Virus record (IMG/VR): IMGVR_UViG_3300008517_000732
Coordinates: 1 to 31,247 of that record
From: a virus
Reading direction: 5' to 3' (one strand)
DNA length: 31,247 nt
Shown here: positions 15,825 through 23,661 of the stretch, one piece after another
How the letters are laid out: the number at the start of each line of letters is the position of its first letter
How positions within the stretch are numbered: position 1 is the first letter of the stretch
Notes under the pieces: model-generated
Told to the model about the DNA's origin: nothing
Seen by the model: only the letters and a program-made list of their open reading frames with translations
The model's database searches: none
Made by a program: the position numbers and the translations under genes

Positions 15825-17042
15825 TTAACCAGCGGGAATACTATCAACTGCAATCAAATAATAGGTAGTAGTACCAAGAACAATAGGAATTACTTTATCA
15901 TTTGCATCAACAGTAACATCACCAGTACACGCAGCATAATCTACAGCATCAGACTCAATACTAAACAAATTAACAAATCCGTGGTCTGTAGCATCTTTAG
16001 AAATCTTAAATGCAGTATTTACCGCAGTATTAATAGTACCACGAGTTCTAAGCCTTACACCAAAATCATCTGTGCTTGCAGCAGTACCTTCACGGCATAT
16101 TGATATATCTACACCACCAAAGTTGGTCTTTGTACCGGTAGCTTTGTCCAGTGCATCAACTTGCAGGGCAATACCATCAGTAATATTACCAGCCGAATTA
16201 TCAAGTTCAAGGCTGATATTACCAGCATATATATGTCCACAAGTCGCATCATCACAGAGTTTAACGGCTACATTCAAGCCCCTCCAGTTTGTATTTGCAT
16301 CACATTCTGAATCAACTCCGCCATTAATATAAAGCAAACCACCATAATTGTCGCCAGTTCCGGCTGTTTCTTTATAACCATCAATCAACACAAGATATTC
16401 TTGTGCACCGGCAGCACCACCAAAGAAATTAGTTCCATTAATTTGACAGCCATAAGTTCTGCCGTTTCTAACTTGAGATGGCAAGAAGAAAAACGAAGTA
16501 CCTACAATAGTTTGACCTGTTGGAAATACTTTAGCAAGACATACACCAGCGTCACTTGACCTATCAACATCTTCCATTGCAATTGCACAGGCAATCGGGT
16601 CATCATCTCCGGTAGAAGCACCGAAGTAAGCATTACCATCAGATAGCCCAAGTAAGGTAGTACCATTTGAGCAATCAGCATAAGCACGAACTGGAACTAT
16701 TGCTCCATTAGCAACAAATATATCTATTTCAACTCCATTAGCACTTGAAATACCAGGGCCGGTTACACCTTCCTGTTGAGTGCCTGCAACAACTCCAGCA
16801 AACCACTGAAAGTTAGTTGAAGAAACATCCTCAACCCTCATTATTTTACCTTCATTTTGGTAACCTTCTGCGGTAGTAGTGCTTTCTGTGTAACCATTTT
16901 TAGTAACACCAAGCCAATTATTTGTAGTATCATAATTAAAGCATACAGGCATCCCTTCATAAATGACGCTTGTACCTTCGTATAGAACTCTACGCCTAAT
17001 GGCAACGGGGTCTATCCCACCAAAATTTAACGTTTGAGCCAT
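15825..17042 (-). CDS. Capsid-associated (decoration-like) protein
   Basis: A 405-residue protein preceded by GAGAGGACA and encoded directly after the major capsid gene. The first 190 residues (RRVLYEGTSVIYEGMPVCFN, ANGAIVPVRAYADCSNGTT, GVCLAKVFPTG) resemble a small beta-barrel as in DUF2190-type decoration proteins. The remainder is beta-rich and repetitive (NYGGLLYINGGVDSE, NISLELDNSAGNITDG). It has about ten cysteines, many for a virion protein. I infer an abundant capsid surface protein; a minor head protein is the alternative. Confidence 0.65.
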   Translation of the reverse strand: MAQTLNFGGIDPVAIRRRVLYEGTSVIYEGMPVCFNYDTTNNWLGVTKNGYTESTTTAEGYQNEGKIMRVEDVSSTNFQWFAGVVAGTQQEGVTGPGISSANGVEIDIFVANGAIVPVRAYADCSNGTTLLGLSDGNAYFGASTGDDDPIACAIAMEDVDRSSDAGVCLAKVFPTGQTIVGTSFFFLPSQVRNGRTYGCQINGTNFFGGAAGAQEYLVLIDGYKETAGTGDNYGGLLYINGGVDSECDANTNWRGLNVAVKLCDDATCGHIYAGNISLELDNSAGNITDGIALQVDALDKATGTKTNFGGVDISICREGTAASTDDFGVRLRTRGTINTAVNTAFKISKDATDHGFVNLFSIESDAVDYAACTGDVTVDANDKVIPIVLGTTTYYLIAVDSIPAG

Positions 17043-17076
17043 TTTTTGTCCTCTCTAATTAAAGTTACAATTACCA

Positions 17077-18174
17077 TTAAGAATCTGGGTGTTGTGATAT
17101 AAGAAATCCTGCTTCGTGCGGATTCTCACAAAAAACATTATATCTTGTATCAATAAACGAATTTAACACATTGTGCCTAAACGGGTCTTCTCTCTCGGTT
17201 TGAGTAAAGTTCCAATCACTATGAATAACAGGATAAATCATGTCGTGATTAAATCCTATAATTGGGTCTGTGCCGTAAACAGAGGTTCTTGCCGTATTGA
17301 GTATATCAACATAAACAAAAGGAATCTGCTTAAAAGTAGGAGTCCCCCAATGAGAATCCCTATTATAACCCATATTATCATCTGCTTTAGCATAAAATTG
17401 ATTCAATTTGGTAATTACATTACGTGAAGAATACATTGAAAAATTAACCAACCCGTTTTCCTGACCAACAGTTTCTGGAATTACAGGAGCTTGAAAACCC
17501 AAGTCCAAAACAGCTTGGTCTAATATGCTCAACAAATCTTCGTCAATATTACCTTCATGGTCTGCATAATAACCTGCCCAACCAGAATTAGTTGCAGCAC
17601 TTGAAGATATTCCTCCTCTATCAAATGTAGCAGCAGAAGAACCACTACCATCATTATAATGACCATCATAACCAGACCAACCTCCTGTGGTTTCAGCAGT
17701 GCCAAACGGTAACCAACTAAATACAGAATAAGGATTAGTAACATCGCTTGAACTTGTCGGGCCAGTTAATATTTTCAAATAAATATCTTCACAAACATCC
17801 TTTATTGCAGACTTATACTGTTGTTCAAAAACATCATAAATCTTTTCAGCACCACTATTGATACTTGTTTCCATTAAATTCCACATCATGCCGCCTGTGG
17901 AGGTACGCCAATCCAAAGTATATTTTCTATTGATGTTCTTCTTTGTTAAAGAATCAGCATCCCATATACCTACGTGTTTGGCATTTCCTTCACTATCAAG
18001 CGTAATATGGCCTTCTAATTGGTCTCCACCTTTAACCTTCTTTGCGTTCTTCATAAAAATATTCCAAAACTGCCACTTACGATAAGCAAAATTAGCAAGT
18101 GCCGGTTTAGTTACAAGAATATTTTGAAGGGTAGCGTGCCAATAGTCTAATGCTTGGCGGAAATCTATTTCCAT
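17077..18174 (-). CDS. Major capsid protein
   Basis: A 365-residue protein of the size expected for an HK97-fold shell protein, with a strong GAGAGG site, directly after the scaffold gene. The N-terminal arm is helical. GGDQLEGHITLDSEGNA, a helix of the spine type (INSGAEKIYDVFEQQYKSAI) and the C-terminal DTRYNVFCENPHEAGFLI fit a head protein of the kind seen in environmental podoviruses. No catalytic motif is present. Order terminase, portal, scaffold, this gene, adaptor supports the call. The subfamily cannot be fixed without a profile search. Confidence 0.85.
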   Translation of the reverse strand: MEIDFRQALDYWHATLQNILVTKPALANFAYRKWQFWNIFMKNAKKVKGGDQLEGHITLDSEGNAKHVGIWDADSLTKKNINRKYTLDWRTSTGGMMWNLMETSINSGAEKIYDVFEQQYKSAIKDVCEDIYLKILTGPTSSSDVTNPYSVFSWLPFGTAETTGGWSGYDGHYNDGSGSSAATFDRGGISSSAATNSGWAGYYADHEGNIDEDLLSILDQAVLDLGFQAPVIPETVGQENGLVNFSMYSSRNVITKLNQFYAKADDNMGYNRDSHWGTPTFKQIPFVYVDILNTARTSVYGTDPIIGFNHDMIYPVIHSDWNFTQTEREDPFRHNVLNSFIDTRYNVFCENPHEAGFLISQHPDS

Positions 18175-18213
18175 CGGATTACCCTCTCTCTCTAAAAATA
18201 TAAATACAATCCA

Positions 18214-19146
18214 TTATTTCATTTCTATGCCCATATCCTTGGCTGTCTGTCTTACAATATCCGGCCCATAAGTTAAAGCCTTTTTTGTAGGCTCGTGTGA
18301 CGACCGCTTTGCAGAAAGTCTTTTTTCCTTTTCCTTCAACTGTTTAACAAATTTGCGTTCCGTGCTTTGAGTAAGGTGTTGCCCTTTATACGCATTTATC
18401 GCTACTTTCATCGAAGCATCAACATCCTTTCCTTGGGCATAAAGAGACAACGCTATGTCCAATACCTCACTCCGAGCTTTCATTTGTGGAGACGATAGGA
18501 CAATATCTCCGTTTGGAAATTTTGGTAATTTTTTAGTTTCACCAAAAACTTCATGCTCTTTTGCTACACCATCAAATATTTCATTTACTCGTGTAAGCAA
18601 ACCGTTAACTTGTTGCTGTTCCTTGTCTTTTGCGACTTGACCCTGAGCTTCCTCAAGTTTGTCAAGACGAGCAACAAGTTCTGCGATTTTTTCATCTTCC
18701 TGACTATCTTCAGCCTTCTCCGATTTTTGTGTTTCTTCTTTTTGAGTTGTATCTGACTTATCAGAGTCCTCAGAAACAACCAGAGTAGGAATAATTTCTA
18801 AAAGTTCTTCGTCTGTATAAGGCTCTCTAACTTGATTCCATTCGCCTTTTTCATCAAGTTCATATCCTCCTGAAAAATATTCTATTTGTTCGTCTGTCAT
18901 ACCACGTTTAGTAGCAGCAGTACGAAATTCTGTTGGAATAGCATCTCCAACATTTTCTTCTCCAACATCTTCATCGTGGGCTTTGCCTTTAACTAAATTA
19001 GACAAACCTTTTGTCATTTTTTCAATAAGGGTTTCTTTTGTATCTTTCGCTTCTTCAACTACTTCTGTATTAACTTCCTGTTCTACAGACGAAACATCCT
19101 CAGTTTGATTATCAACCTGTTGTGTATTTTCTATTTCTTCGCTCAT
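18214..19146 (-). CDS. Capsid scaffold protein
   Basis: A 310-residue, strongly acidic protein preceded by GGAGACAAA. Residues 1-60 and 125-200 are Glu/Asp/Gln-rich and coiled coil (EKIAELVARLDKLEEAQGQV). The C-terminal 60 residues turn basic (KFVKQLKEKEKRLSAKRSS), the part that in other phages binds the coat protein. The gene lies immediately before the major capsid gene. Scaffolds direct procapsid assembly and then leave. No protease domain is fused to it. Confidence 0.85.
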   Translation of the reverse strand: MSEEIENTQQVDNQTEDVSSVEQEVNTEVVEEAKDTKETLIEKMTKGLSNLVKGKAHDEDVGEENVGDAIPTEFRTAATKRGMTDEQIEYFSGGYELDEKGEWNQVREPYTDEELLEIIPTLVVSEDSDKSDTTQKEETQKSEKAEDSQEDEKIAELVARLDKLEEAQGQVAKDKEQQQVNGLLTRVNEIFDGVAKEHEVFGETKKLPKFPNGDIVLSSPQMKARSEVLDIALSLYAQGKDVDASMKVAINAYKGQHLTQSTERKFVKQLKEKEKRLSAKRSSHEPTKKALTYGPDIVRQTAKDMGIEMK

Positions 19147-19154
19147 TTTGTCTC

Positions 19155-19388
19155 CTATTTGAATTTTATATCAATTACTTCAAAATCAAAGGAAGTTTTT
19201 GAACCGGTTCTTTTAGTAACACTCGTCAATTTTAATGTAATATTGGCAGAATATTTTTTTCCTACATTTTCAGCATTTAACGGCAAATCATATAAATATA
19301 AAGAAGGATAGCTTACATCTGAAGTTTTTTCTATTTTTTCTGGTTTTCTTTTAAGAGAAATTTTTCTTCTTAGAATCTTTTTTTCCAT
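19155..19388 (-). CDS. Small basic protein, capsid-stabilising-like
   Basis: A 77-residue protein with a very basic N-terminus (MEKKILRRKISLKRKPEK) followed by a compact beta domain: SYPSLYLYDLPLN, KKYSANITLKLTSVTKR, FDFEVIDIKFK. The layout resembles small head proteins (often called capsid staple or stabilising) with a YPxLxL strand and a VTSV strand. GGAGAG precedes the ATG. The location before the scaffold gene fits. The assignment is by pattern and is tentative. Confidence 0.55.
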   Translation of the reverse strand: MEKKILRRKISLKRKPEKIEKTSDVSYPSLYLYDLPLNAENVGKKYSANITLKLTSVTKRTGSKTSFDFEVIDIKFK

Positions 19389-19690
19389 TATTTTCTCTCC
19401 TTGTTCTTACAAATTTCACACTGCTTTTGTGCCGGTGACCGTTTGAAAAATAACCTGCCGCACGCACATTTAGCCCTTTTAATCCCGGCCTCCTCTAATA
19501 TCTCATATACTATGGTTCTAACTTTTTTCTCATTCAACGATTCAGCAACAATTTTAGTATTGATACTTTTCAGTTCTTCTTTACTATCAATTCCAGGATA
19601 CTTCTTCCTGCATGGTTTACATATACCACCTACTAAAGCTTCTGGTCTAAATCTATTTTCACAAACTTTACATTCTGTGTTAAGTTCCAT
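19388..19690 (-). CDS. Double zinc-knuckle protein
   Basis: A 100-residue protein preceded by AGGAGACAAAA. Two cysteine clusters: C7-x2-C10 with C24-x2-C27, and C75-x-C77 with C91-x2-C94, separated by a charged helix. Each cluster could bind one zinc. It sits in the head gene cluster together with a second zinc-ribbon gene. Possible roles are DNA binding, regulation of late genes or a minor head part; the sequence does not decide. Confidence 0.65.
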   Translation of the reverse strand: MELNTECKVCENRFRPEALVGGICKPCRKKYPGIDSKEELKSINTKIVAESLNEKKVRTIVYEILEEAGIKRAKCACGRLFFKRSPAQKQCEICKNKERK

Positions 19691-19699
19691 TTTTGTCTC

Positions 19700-20050
19700 C
19701 TAATCTGATGGGGGTCTAAATTCCTTATCTAATTCTTGCATCCCCCTAAGTTTCGCTTCTTTCAATTTATGAACACGATTTTTTATCAACAACTGGCCTC
19801 TGTCATTATAAGTAGAATTTGGGTACTTTTTTCTAAAATAATCTAATTGATTTATTGGACAGCCCATAGAAATAGACCATCGATGATTTTCTTTCATTAA
19901 GCCATCTATATTGCCTTGTGAATGTTCGGCAACTATGTCTCTTGTGGCGTTCTTTCCACATTCACACTTTTGAGACTTCATACAATCCTTCATGGATAAT
20001 ATTCTTTCAAAGGATTTGCCACACTCACATTTGAAGCAGTATCTAGGAAT
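19700..20050 (-). CDS. Zinc-ribbon protein (FmdB-like), apparent ATT start
   Basis: A 116-residue protein if it starts at ATT (20048-20050). The opening is then (M)PRYCFKCECGKSFE, which matches the usual MPRY-F-C--CG start of FmdB-type and phage zinc ribbons. C8-x-C10 pairs with C29-x-C31 as CxCG units. TAGGG lies about eight bases before the ATT. The first ATG in frame is 19 codons later (97 residues) and would remove half of the zinc site. The C-terminal part is charged and helical (FRKKYPNSTYNDRGQLLIKN). Function unknown; its position within the head cluster suggests an assembly or regulatory role. Confidence 0.65.
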   Translation of the reverse strand: MPRYCFKCECGKSFERILSMKDCMKSQKCECGKNATRDIVAEHSQGNIDGLMKENHRWSISMGCPINQLDYFRKKYPNSTYNDRGQLLIKNRVHKLKEAKLRGMQELDKEFRPPSD

Positions 20051-20051
20051 A

Positions 20052-20444
20052 TTAAGACCCTACCAATATATATTTTATTTGTCCATCTGAATCATCAGAT
20101 ACAATACGTATTCCAGGCATAGCCGTAGCGTTTGGATTTATGGGTATTGGATATCCTTCTCCTTCTTGGATATATAAATGAGAATCAGTCGCCGTAGGCG
20201 TGCCTGTAGTCGCACCCAATTTAACATACAAATTGCCGGTCAATGCTTCTAAATATAAACAATAACCGCTGCCAGCGGCAATATTGCCTAAATCCAACGT
20301 AACGGCAGAATCGGCTATAATAGGCGTACCTTGTACTGTCTCTGCTGGAGTAGTATCGGAGGTAAACTTAGTAATTCTATTTTCTTCGCCTCCTGCTAAT
20401 CCAGTAATTTCAATCCAATTTGATATAGTTAATTCGGCAGCCAT
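20052..20444 (-). CDS. Small beta-rich protein, possible decoration protein
   Basis: A 130-residue protein preceded by GAGAGG. The sequence is beta in character (VTLDLGNIAAGSGYCLYLEA, GNLYVKLGATTGTPT, GIRIVSDDSDGQIKYILVGS), much like small capsid surface proteins. It lies between the co-chaperonin and the zinc-ribbon genes. The family is not recognised. Confidence 0.6.
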   Translation of the reverse strand: MAAELTISNWIEITGLAGGEENRITKFTSDTTPAETVQGTPIIADSAVTLDLGNIAAGSGYCLYLEALTGNLYVKLGATTGTPTATDSHLYIQEGEGYPIPINPNATAMPGIRIVSDDSDGQIKYILVGS

Positions 20445-20456
20445 TATTTACCTCTC

Positions 20457-20738
20457 TTATTCGATAGCAGCTATATAGCGTTCCGCAAGAATATAGCACT
20501 CACAACCATCTACGTTCACTACGGGATATGTCTCATATTTTGGTGGAAGAAATACGACTATATCGCCAACTTTAACTTCGGGCTTAATCCTGTTTCCATT
20601 ATTATCATAAGCCCCTTTACCAATTTCCTTAACCTCTCCTCTCCACCAATCATCCTGTATCGTATCTGGCATTACTATTTTACTTGTCTTTTCTTTAGCT
20701 ATTTTTCTAACTAATATGGTGTCTCTTAACATTTTCAT
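20457..20738 (-). CDS. GroES-like co-chaperonin
   Basis: A 93-residue protein, close to the 95-100 of GroES. The order of features is that of the Cpn10 fold: RDTILVRK at the start, a flexible loop with the hydrophobic triplet IVM (about residues 21-23) that would bind GroEL, then RGEVKEIGKG, VKVGDIVVF (about 55-63) and a C-terminal LAERYIAAIE. The site AGGAG lies nine bases before the ATG, and the start overlaps the previous stop. As with T4 gp31, it would cap host GroEL and assist folding of a phage protein, probably the capsid protein encoded downstream. Confidence 0.9.
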   Translation of the reverse strand: MKMLRDTILVRKIAKEKTSKIVMPDTIQDDWWRGEVKEIGKGAYDNNGNRIKPEVKVGDIVVFLPPKYETYPVVNVDGCECYILAERYIAAIE

Positions 20739-21001
20739 GGTTTTTGTCTCCTATATCCAAATCTCCACAACAAATTTCCTATTTCTGTACTTACTCTATC
20801 AACAACACTCTCACTAACCGCCCATCCTTCTGCGTGCAATGCTTCATGTAAAATAGTTATTAATCCTTTCTTAGTATTCAAATTTGAAACTATCCTAATA
20901 GATGGTTTCCCTCCTCTTGGAGAATCACAATAACCATCAATAGGTTTGCTAACATCAATATCATACTTGATACCGTTAAAGGTGTGGGTCTTTACTTTCA
21001 T
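20735..21001 (-). CDS. Small zinc metallopeptidase-like protein (HEALH)
   Basis: An 88-residue protein from the ATG at 21001; an in-frame TTG six bases earlier is less likely. It has LHEALHAEGWAVSE with H52-E53-x-x-H56, the zinc-binding and catalytic motif of gluzincins, and a downstream acidic residue that may be the third ligand. The tail DRVSTEIGNLLWRFGYRR is common to a family of minimal phage and bacterial zincins. Its ends overlap both neighbours. Catalysis is plausible but unproved for such small proteins. Confidence 0.7.
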   Translation of the reverse strand: MKVKTHTFNGIKYDIDVSKPIDGYCDSPRGGKPSIRIVSNLNTKKGLITILHEALHAEGWAVSESVVDRVSTEIGNLLWRFGYRRQKP

Positions 21002-21003
21002 AA

Positions 21004-21213
21004 TCAATTTTTACGTCTCAAATGACTTTTCTTTACAGCTTTTTCAGCACCAAGTTGTCCCATTGCTATTTTATAGCAACGTTCCATAGAATATCCAGGA
21101 TTATCTTTTTTTATACTTGTTGCCATATCATGAAACTTTTCAGTATGCAATCCTTTACCAGCGGGCGGTTTAATTCCCTTTTTCCTGTATATCGCTTTGA
21201 TTCGTTCCGACAT
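21004..21213 (-). CDS. Small conserved basic phage protein
   Basis: A 69-residue basic protein. The pattern GLHTEKFHDMATSIKKDNPG then SMERCYKIAMGQLG and AVKKSH is a recurring small family in phages, usually near head genes. It is helical and contains no catalytic motif. The ATG overlaps the stop of the protease gene (TAATG), and its stop overlaps the next start. Role unknown. Confidence 0.65.
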   Translation of the reverse strand: MSERIKAIYRKKGIKPPAGKGLHTEKFHDMATSIKKDNPGYSMERCYKIAMGQLGAEKAVKKSHLRRKN

Positions 21214-21911
21214 TAATTCTCTAAGTATTCTTGTAAACTTTCTTCAATATGTGAAACTGGCTCAAACAAAACAACACCGCCGCCAGGGTTAGGCCCACAA
21301 ACACAAATACCTATTATCTCCAATTCAGTGTTTAACAACGCCCCGCCACTACTTCCAGGAGCACATTCAGCATCGGCTTGAATCAAACCTACTCTGCCAC
21401 ATGCGTCCCTATCTAAGTGAGAAATTACACCTTTTGTAATTGTAGTTGCAAACTCAATTTGATATGGGGCACTAATTGCACAAACAGTATCCAGTAATTT
21501 CGGTATTTCGCCTAACCGTAAATATGGTAATTCCCCTTTTAGCCAAATAAAACCTACATCATATTTTGAACTTTTCCATGACCGAATTATATCATATTCA
21601 TTTCCATCTATGTCAATGACATAAATATCATTATTATCAACTATATGACCAGCAGTTAAAACCATATCAGGGGCCACCATAACGCCCGAACCATACACAC
21701 GGCCATCTGTTATTACAACATTAGCTCTCAAAACATAGTCATTCACCCGCATCTCGTCTGGTACATGGATATTCTGGCTTAACAATTCAACAGAATTATT
21801 AATATAATCTATAGTATTAGAATGGCTTTCTATAACTTGATAATTTGAATACCATCCAAGTAATACTAATATAATCGTTGTATTTATTAAAATATCTATT
21901 GAACGTCTCAT
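21213..21911 (-). CDS. Membrane-anchored trypsin-like serine protease
   Basis: A 232-residue protein preceded by AAGGAG; its ATG overlaps the portal stop. Residues about 8-21 (LINTTIILVLLGWY) form one membrane span or signal anchor. The rest is a chymotrypsin fold with all triad residues: H89 in LTAGHIV, D118 in KYDVGFIWL and S188 in PGSSGGALL. The family (S1, HtrA-like without PDZ domain) cleaves proteins. The gene lies between portal and scaffold, where many phages carry a prohead protease of another fold. It may process capsid or scaffold at the membrane, or act on the host envelope; sequence cannot decide. Confidence 0.9.
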   Translation of the reverse strand: MRRSIDILINTTIILVLLGWYSNYQVIESHSNTIDYINNSVELLSQNIHVPDEMRVNDYVLRANVVITDGRVYGSGVMVAPDMVLTAGHIVDNNDIYVIDIDGNEYDIIRSWKSSKYDVGFIWLKGELPYLRLGEIPKLLDTVCAISAPYQIEFATTITKGVISHLDRDACGRVGLIQADAECAPGSSGGALLNTELEIIGICVCGPNPGGGVVLFEPVSHIEESLQEYLEN

Positions 21912-23653
21912 TTTGTCTCCTTGGCTTCACCGCCAAATCCTTGTCCTGCTTGAACTCTCTGAGATTGTGCTTCCCGACTAACATCCATAGCACCATAAAC
22001 ATCCGAAAGTTGACCAAATTTATTCTTATTTTTATTTGGTTGCATTGTGTATGATACATCAGACAGTTCTTGAGGAACTGCTGTTTTATAAAATTGATTA
22101 AGATTTTCAACACCAAGATAACCGGCCAAAATTTTAGTAGCCGTAGGAACATCAAGCTCCGCACCCTGAGAGGCGGCAATTTTAGATGTAGGAAGAACCC
22201 ACTGCGTCATAAATTGCATTAGTCTTTGATAATGTAATTCGGGGGACATTCTCTGTGTAGAATACGCTTTTATAGAAAATACAAAATCATAGTAATCGGC
22301 TACATTATCGGCTTGAGAAAAAACTATATCAACTTCGCCCAAACCTGGGATTTGTTCAATAACAGGAATATAAACTGTAGGGTCTGTCCAAACATAATAT
22401 GCCAATTTGTTTACAACAGACGTCATAAAATTATGAAATCTATTATACATATTATTTACAATTCTACTTGCATTTTGAAATACAAGCTGTTCCTGACCAA
22501 GTGTTGGGGCCTGTGCTCCACGACCTCCCATAACATCTGGGTTAGCTCCGGTTTTAGTAAAAGCTAATTCTGCAAAATTCATCCAATTATAATTATCTGG
22601 ATTTACACCACCAATACTAAGAGTATTAATTCCTTTGGCATTTTTAGCTATAATAACATCCATATTATTTGCTTTTAATATTTGTTTAGCGGCTTTTTTA
22701 GAAGCTGGTTCGGCGATAACAACATTTTTTTGGCTTTCGGCCTGTTCTCTCGCAGTAGTAGCTAAAATATTCATTGACACATCAAGGTCATTCCATCTCC
22801 AGGCTGGAGGAACTGCTATTGGTGAACCTGGAAAATAGGTCAAATTGAGGTAATCATATGGGCCATCGCCAGGGCCATCATATTCTACTTCTCCCAACGC
22901 AACCGCCCTACCACCTTCTGGAAGTATTGTATAAATAACACCCTCATCTTTTACATAAATATCTTGAAGGATGGTGTACTCCCGAAGATTTAATTGACTC
23001 CACTTAAAATTTTTGGCTGATATTTCTTCAGCACCAAACTTACTAATAAGTTTACCAGAAGGCTTTATAAAATCCGCATATTTAGGATACAATTCTTTAG
23101 CATACTCAGTAGGTACTCTATATGTATCTCCTTCTATTACAAAGTCTTCTCTATTTTTAGCAGCAGGGTCGCCAATATAATCTGCGGGGTCAATTACAGC
23201 TACTTTAGGTTCTCCAAGTTTTATTTCTTCATCATTAATAGAAATTAAACGATTGTATTCGGAAAAAGTTCTTGTTATTCCCATACTAAATATAGCATTG
23301 GTAGCTACAGGAATAAGTGTAGACTCCGCTATATTCATTTTTTTATCTATCAAATAGTTCAGGGCCAATTGTGAACGATATGCCGCCCCCCTTAAATTCG
23401 CTACTTTGGATTCAATAAGAAGCCTTGGATTTCCTTCAACTAAAAAAGGCACAATAGTAGACACGCCCCTATCAATTAAATTTATCATGTGTGCTCTATT
23501 GTAACCTTTAGTATAAAAACCAGAAGCCCAGCCATAAAGAAGTAGTTGAGAATGTTCCAGGGGAGCCTCCCATTTTTTCTTATAGGCTTTAGCCATTACT
23601 TGCAGACGAGCAACAAAATTTTTAGTTACGTCTTTTTCTTTAAGTACATTCAT
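21908..23653 (-). CDS. Portal protein
   Basis: A 581-residue protein in the expected place after the terminase, of usual portal length. The segments LLLYGWASGFYTKGYNRAHM, PKVAVIDPADYIGDPAAKN, DLDVSMNILATTAREQAESQ and TGANPDVMGGRGAQAPTLGQ follow the order of wing, stem and clip elements of podovirus-type portals. The C-terminal 40 residues are Gln- and Gly-rich and probably flexible. It forms the ring at one vertex through which DNA enters and leaves. Starts by coupling to the terminase gene. Confidence 0.88.
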   Translation of the reverse strand: MNVLKEKDVTKNFVARLQVMAKAYKKKWEAPLEHSQLLLYGWASGFYTKGYNRAHMINLIDRGVSTIVPFLVEGNPRLLIESKVANLRGAAYRSQLALNYLIDKKMNIAESTLIPVATNAIFSMGITRTFSEYNRLISINDEEIKLGEPKVAVIDPADYIGDPAAKNREDFVIEGDTYRVPTEYAKELYPKYADFIKPSGKLISKFGAEEISAKNFKWSQLNLREYTILQDIYVKDEGVIYTILPEGGRAVALGEVEYDGPGDGPYDYLNLTYFPGSPIAVPPAWRWNDLDVSMNILATTAREQAESQKNVVIAEPASKKAAKQILKANNMDVIIAKNAKGINTLSIGGVNPDNYNWMNFAELAFTKTGANPDVMGGRGAQAPTLGQEQLVFQNASRIVNNMYNRFHNFMTSVVNKLAYYVWTDPTVYIPVIEQIPGLGEVDIVFSQADNVADYYDFVFSIKAYSTQRMSPELHYQRLMQFMTQWVLPTSKIAASQGAELDVPTATKILAGYLGVENLNQFYKTAVPQELSDVSYTMQPNKNKNKFGQLSDVYGAMDVSREAQSQRVQAGQGFGGEAKETK

Positions 23654-23661
23654 TTATTAGC

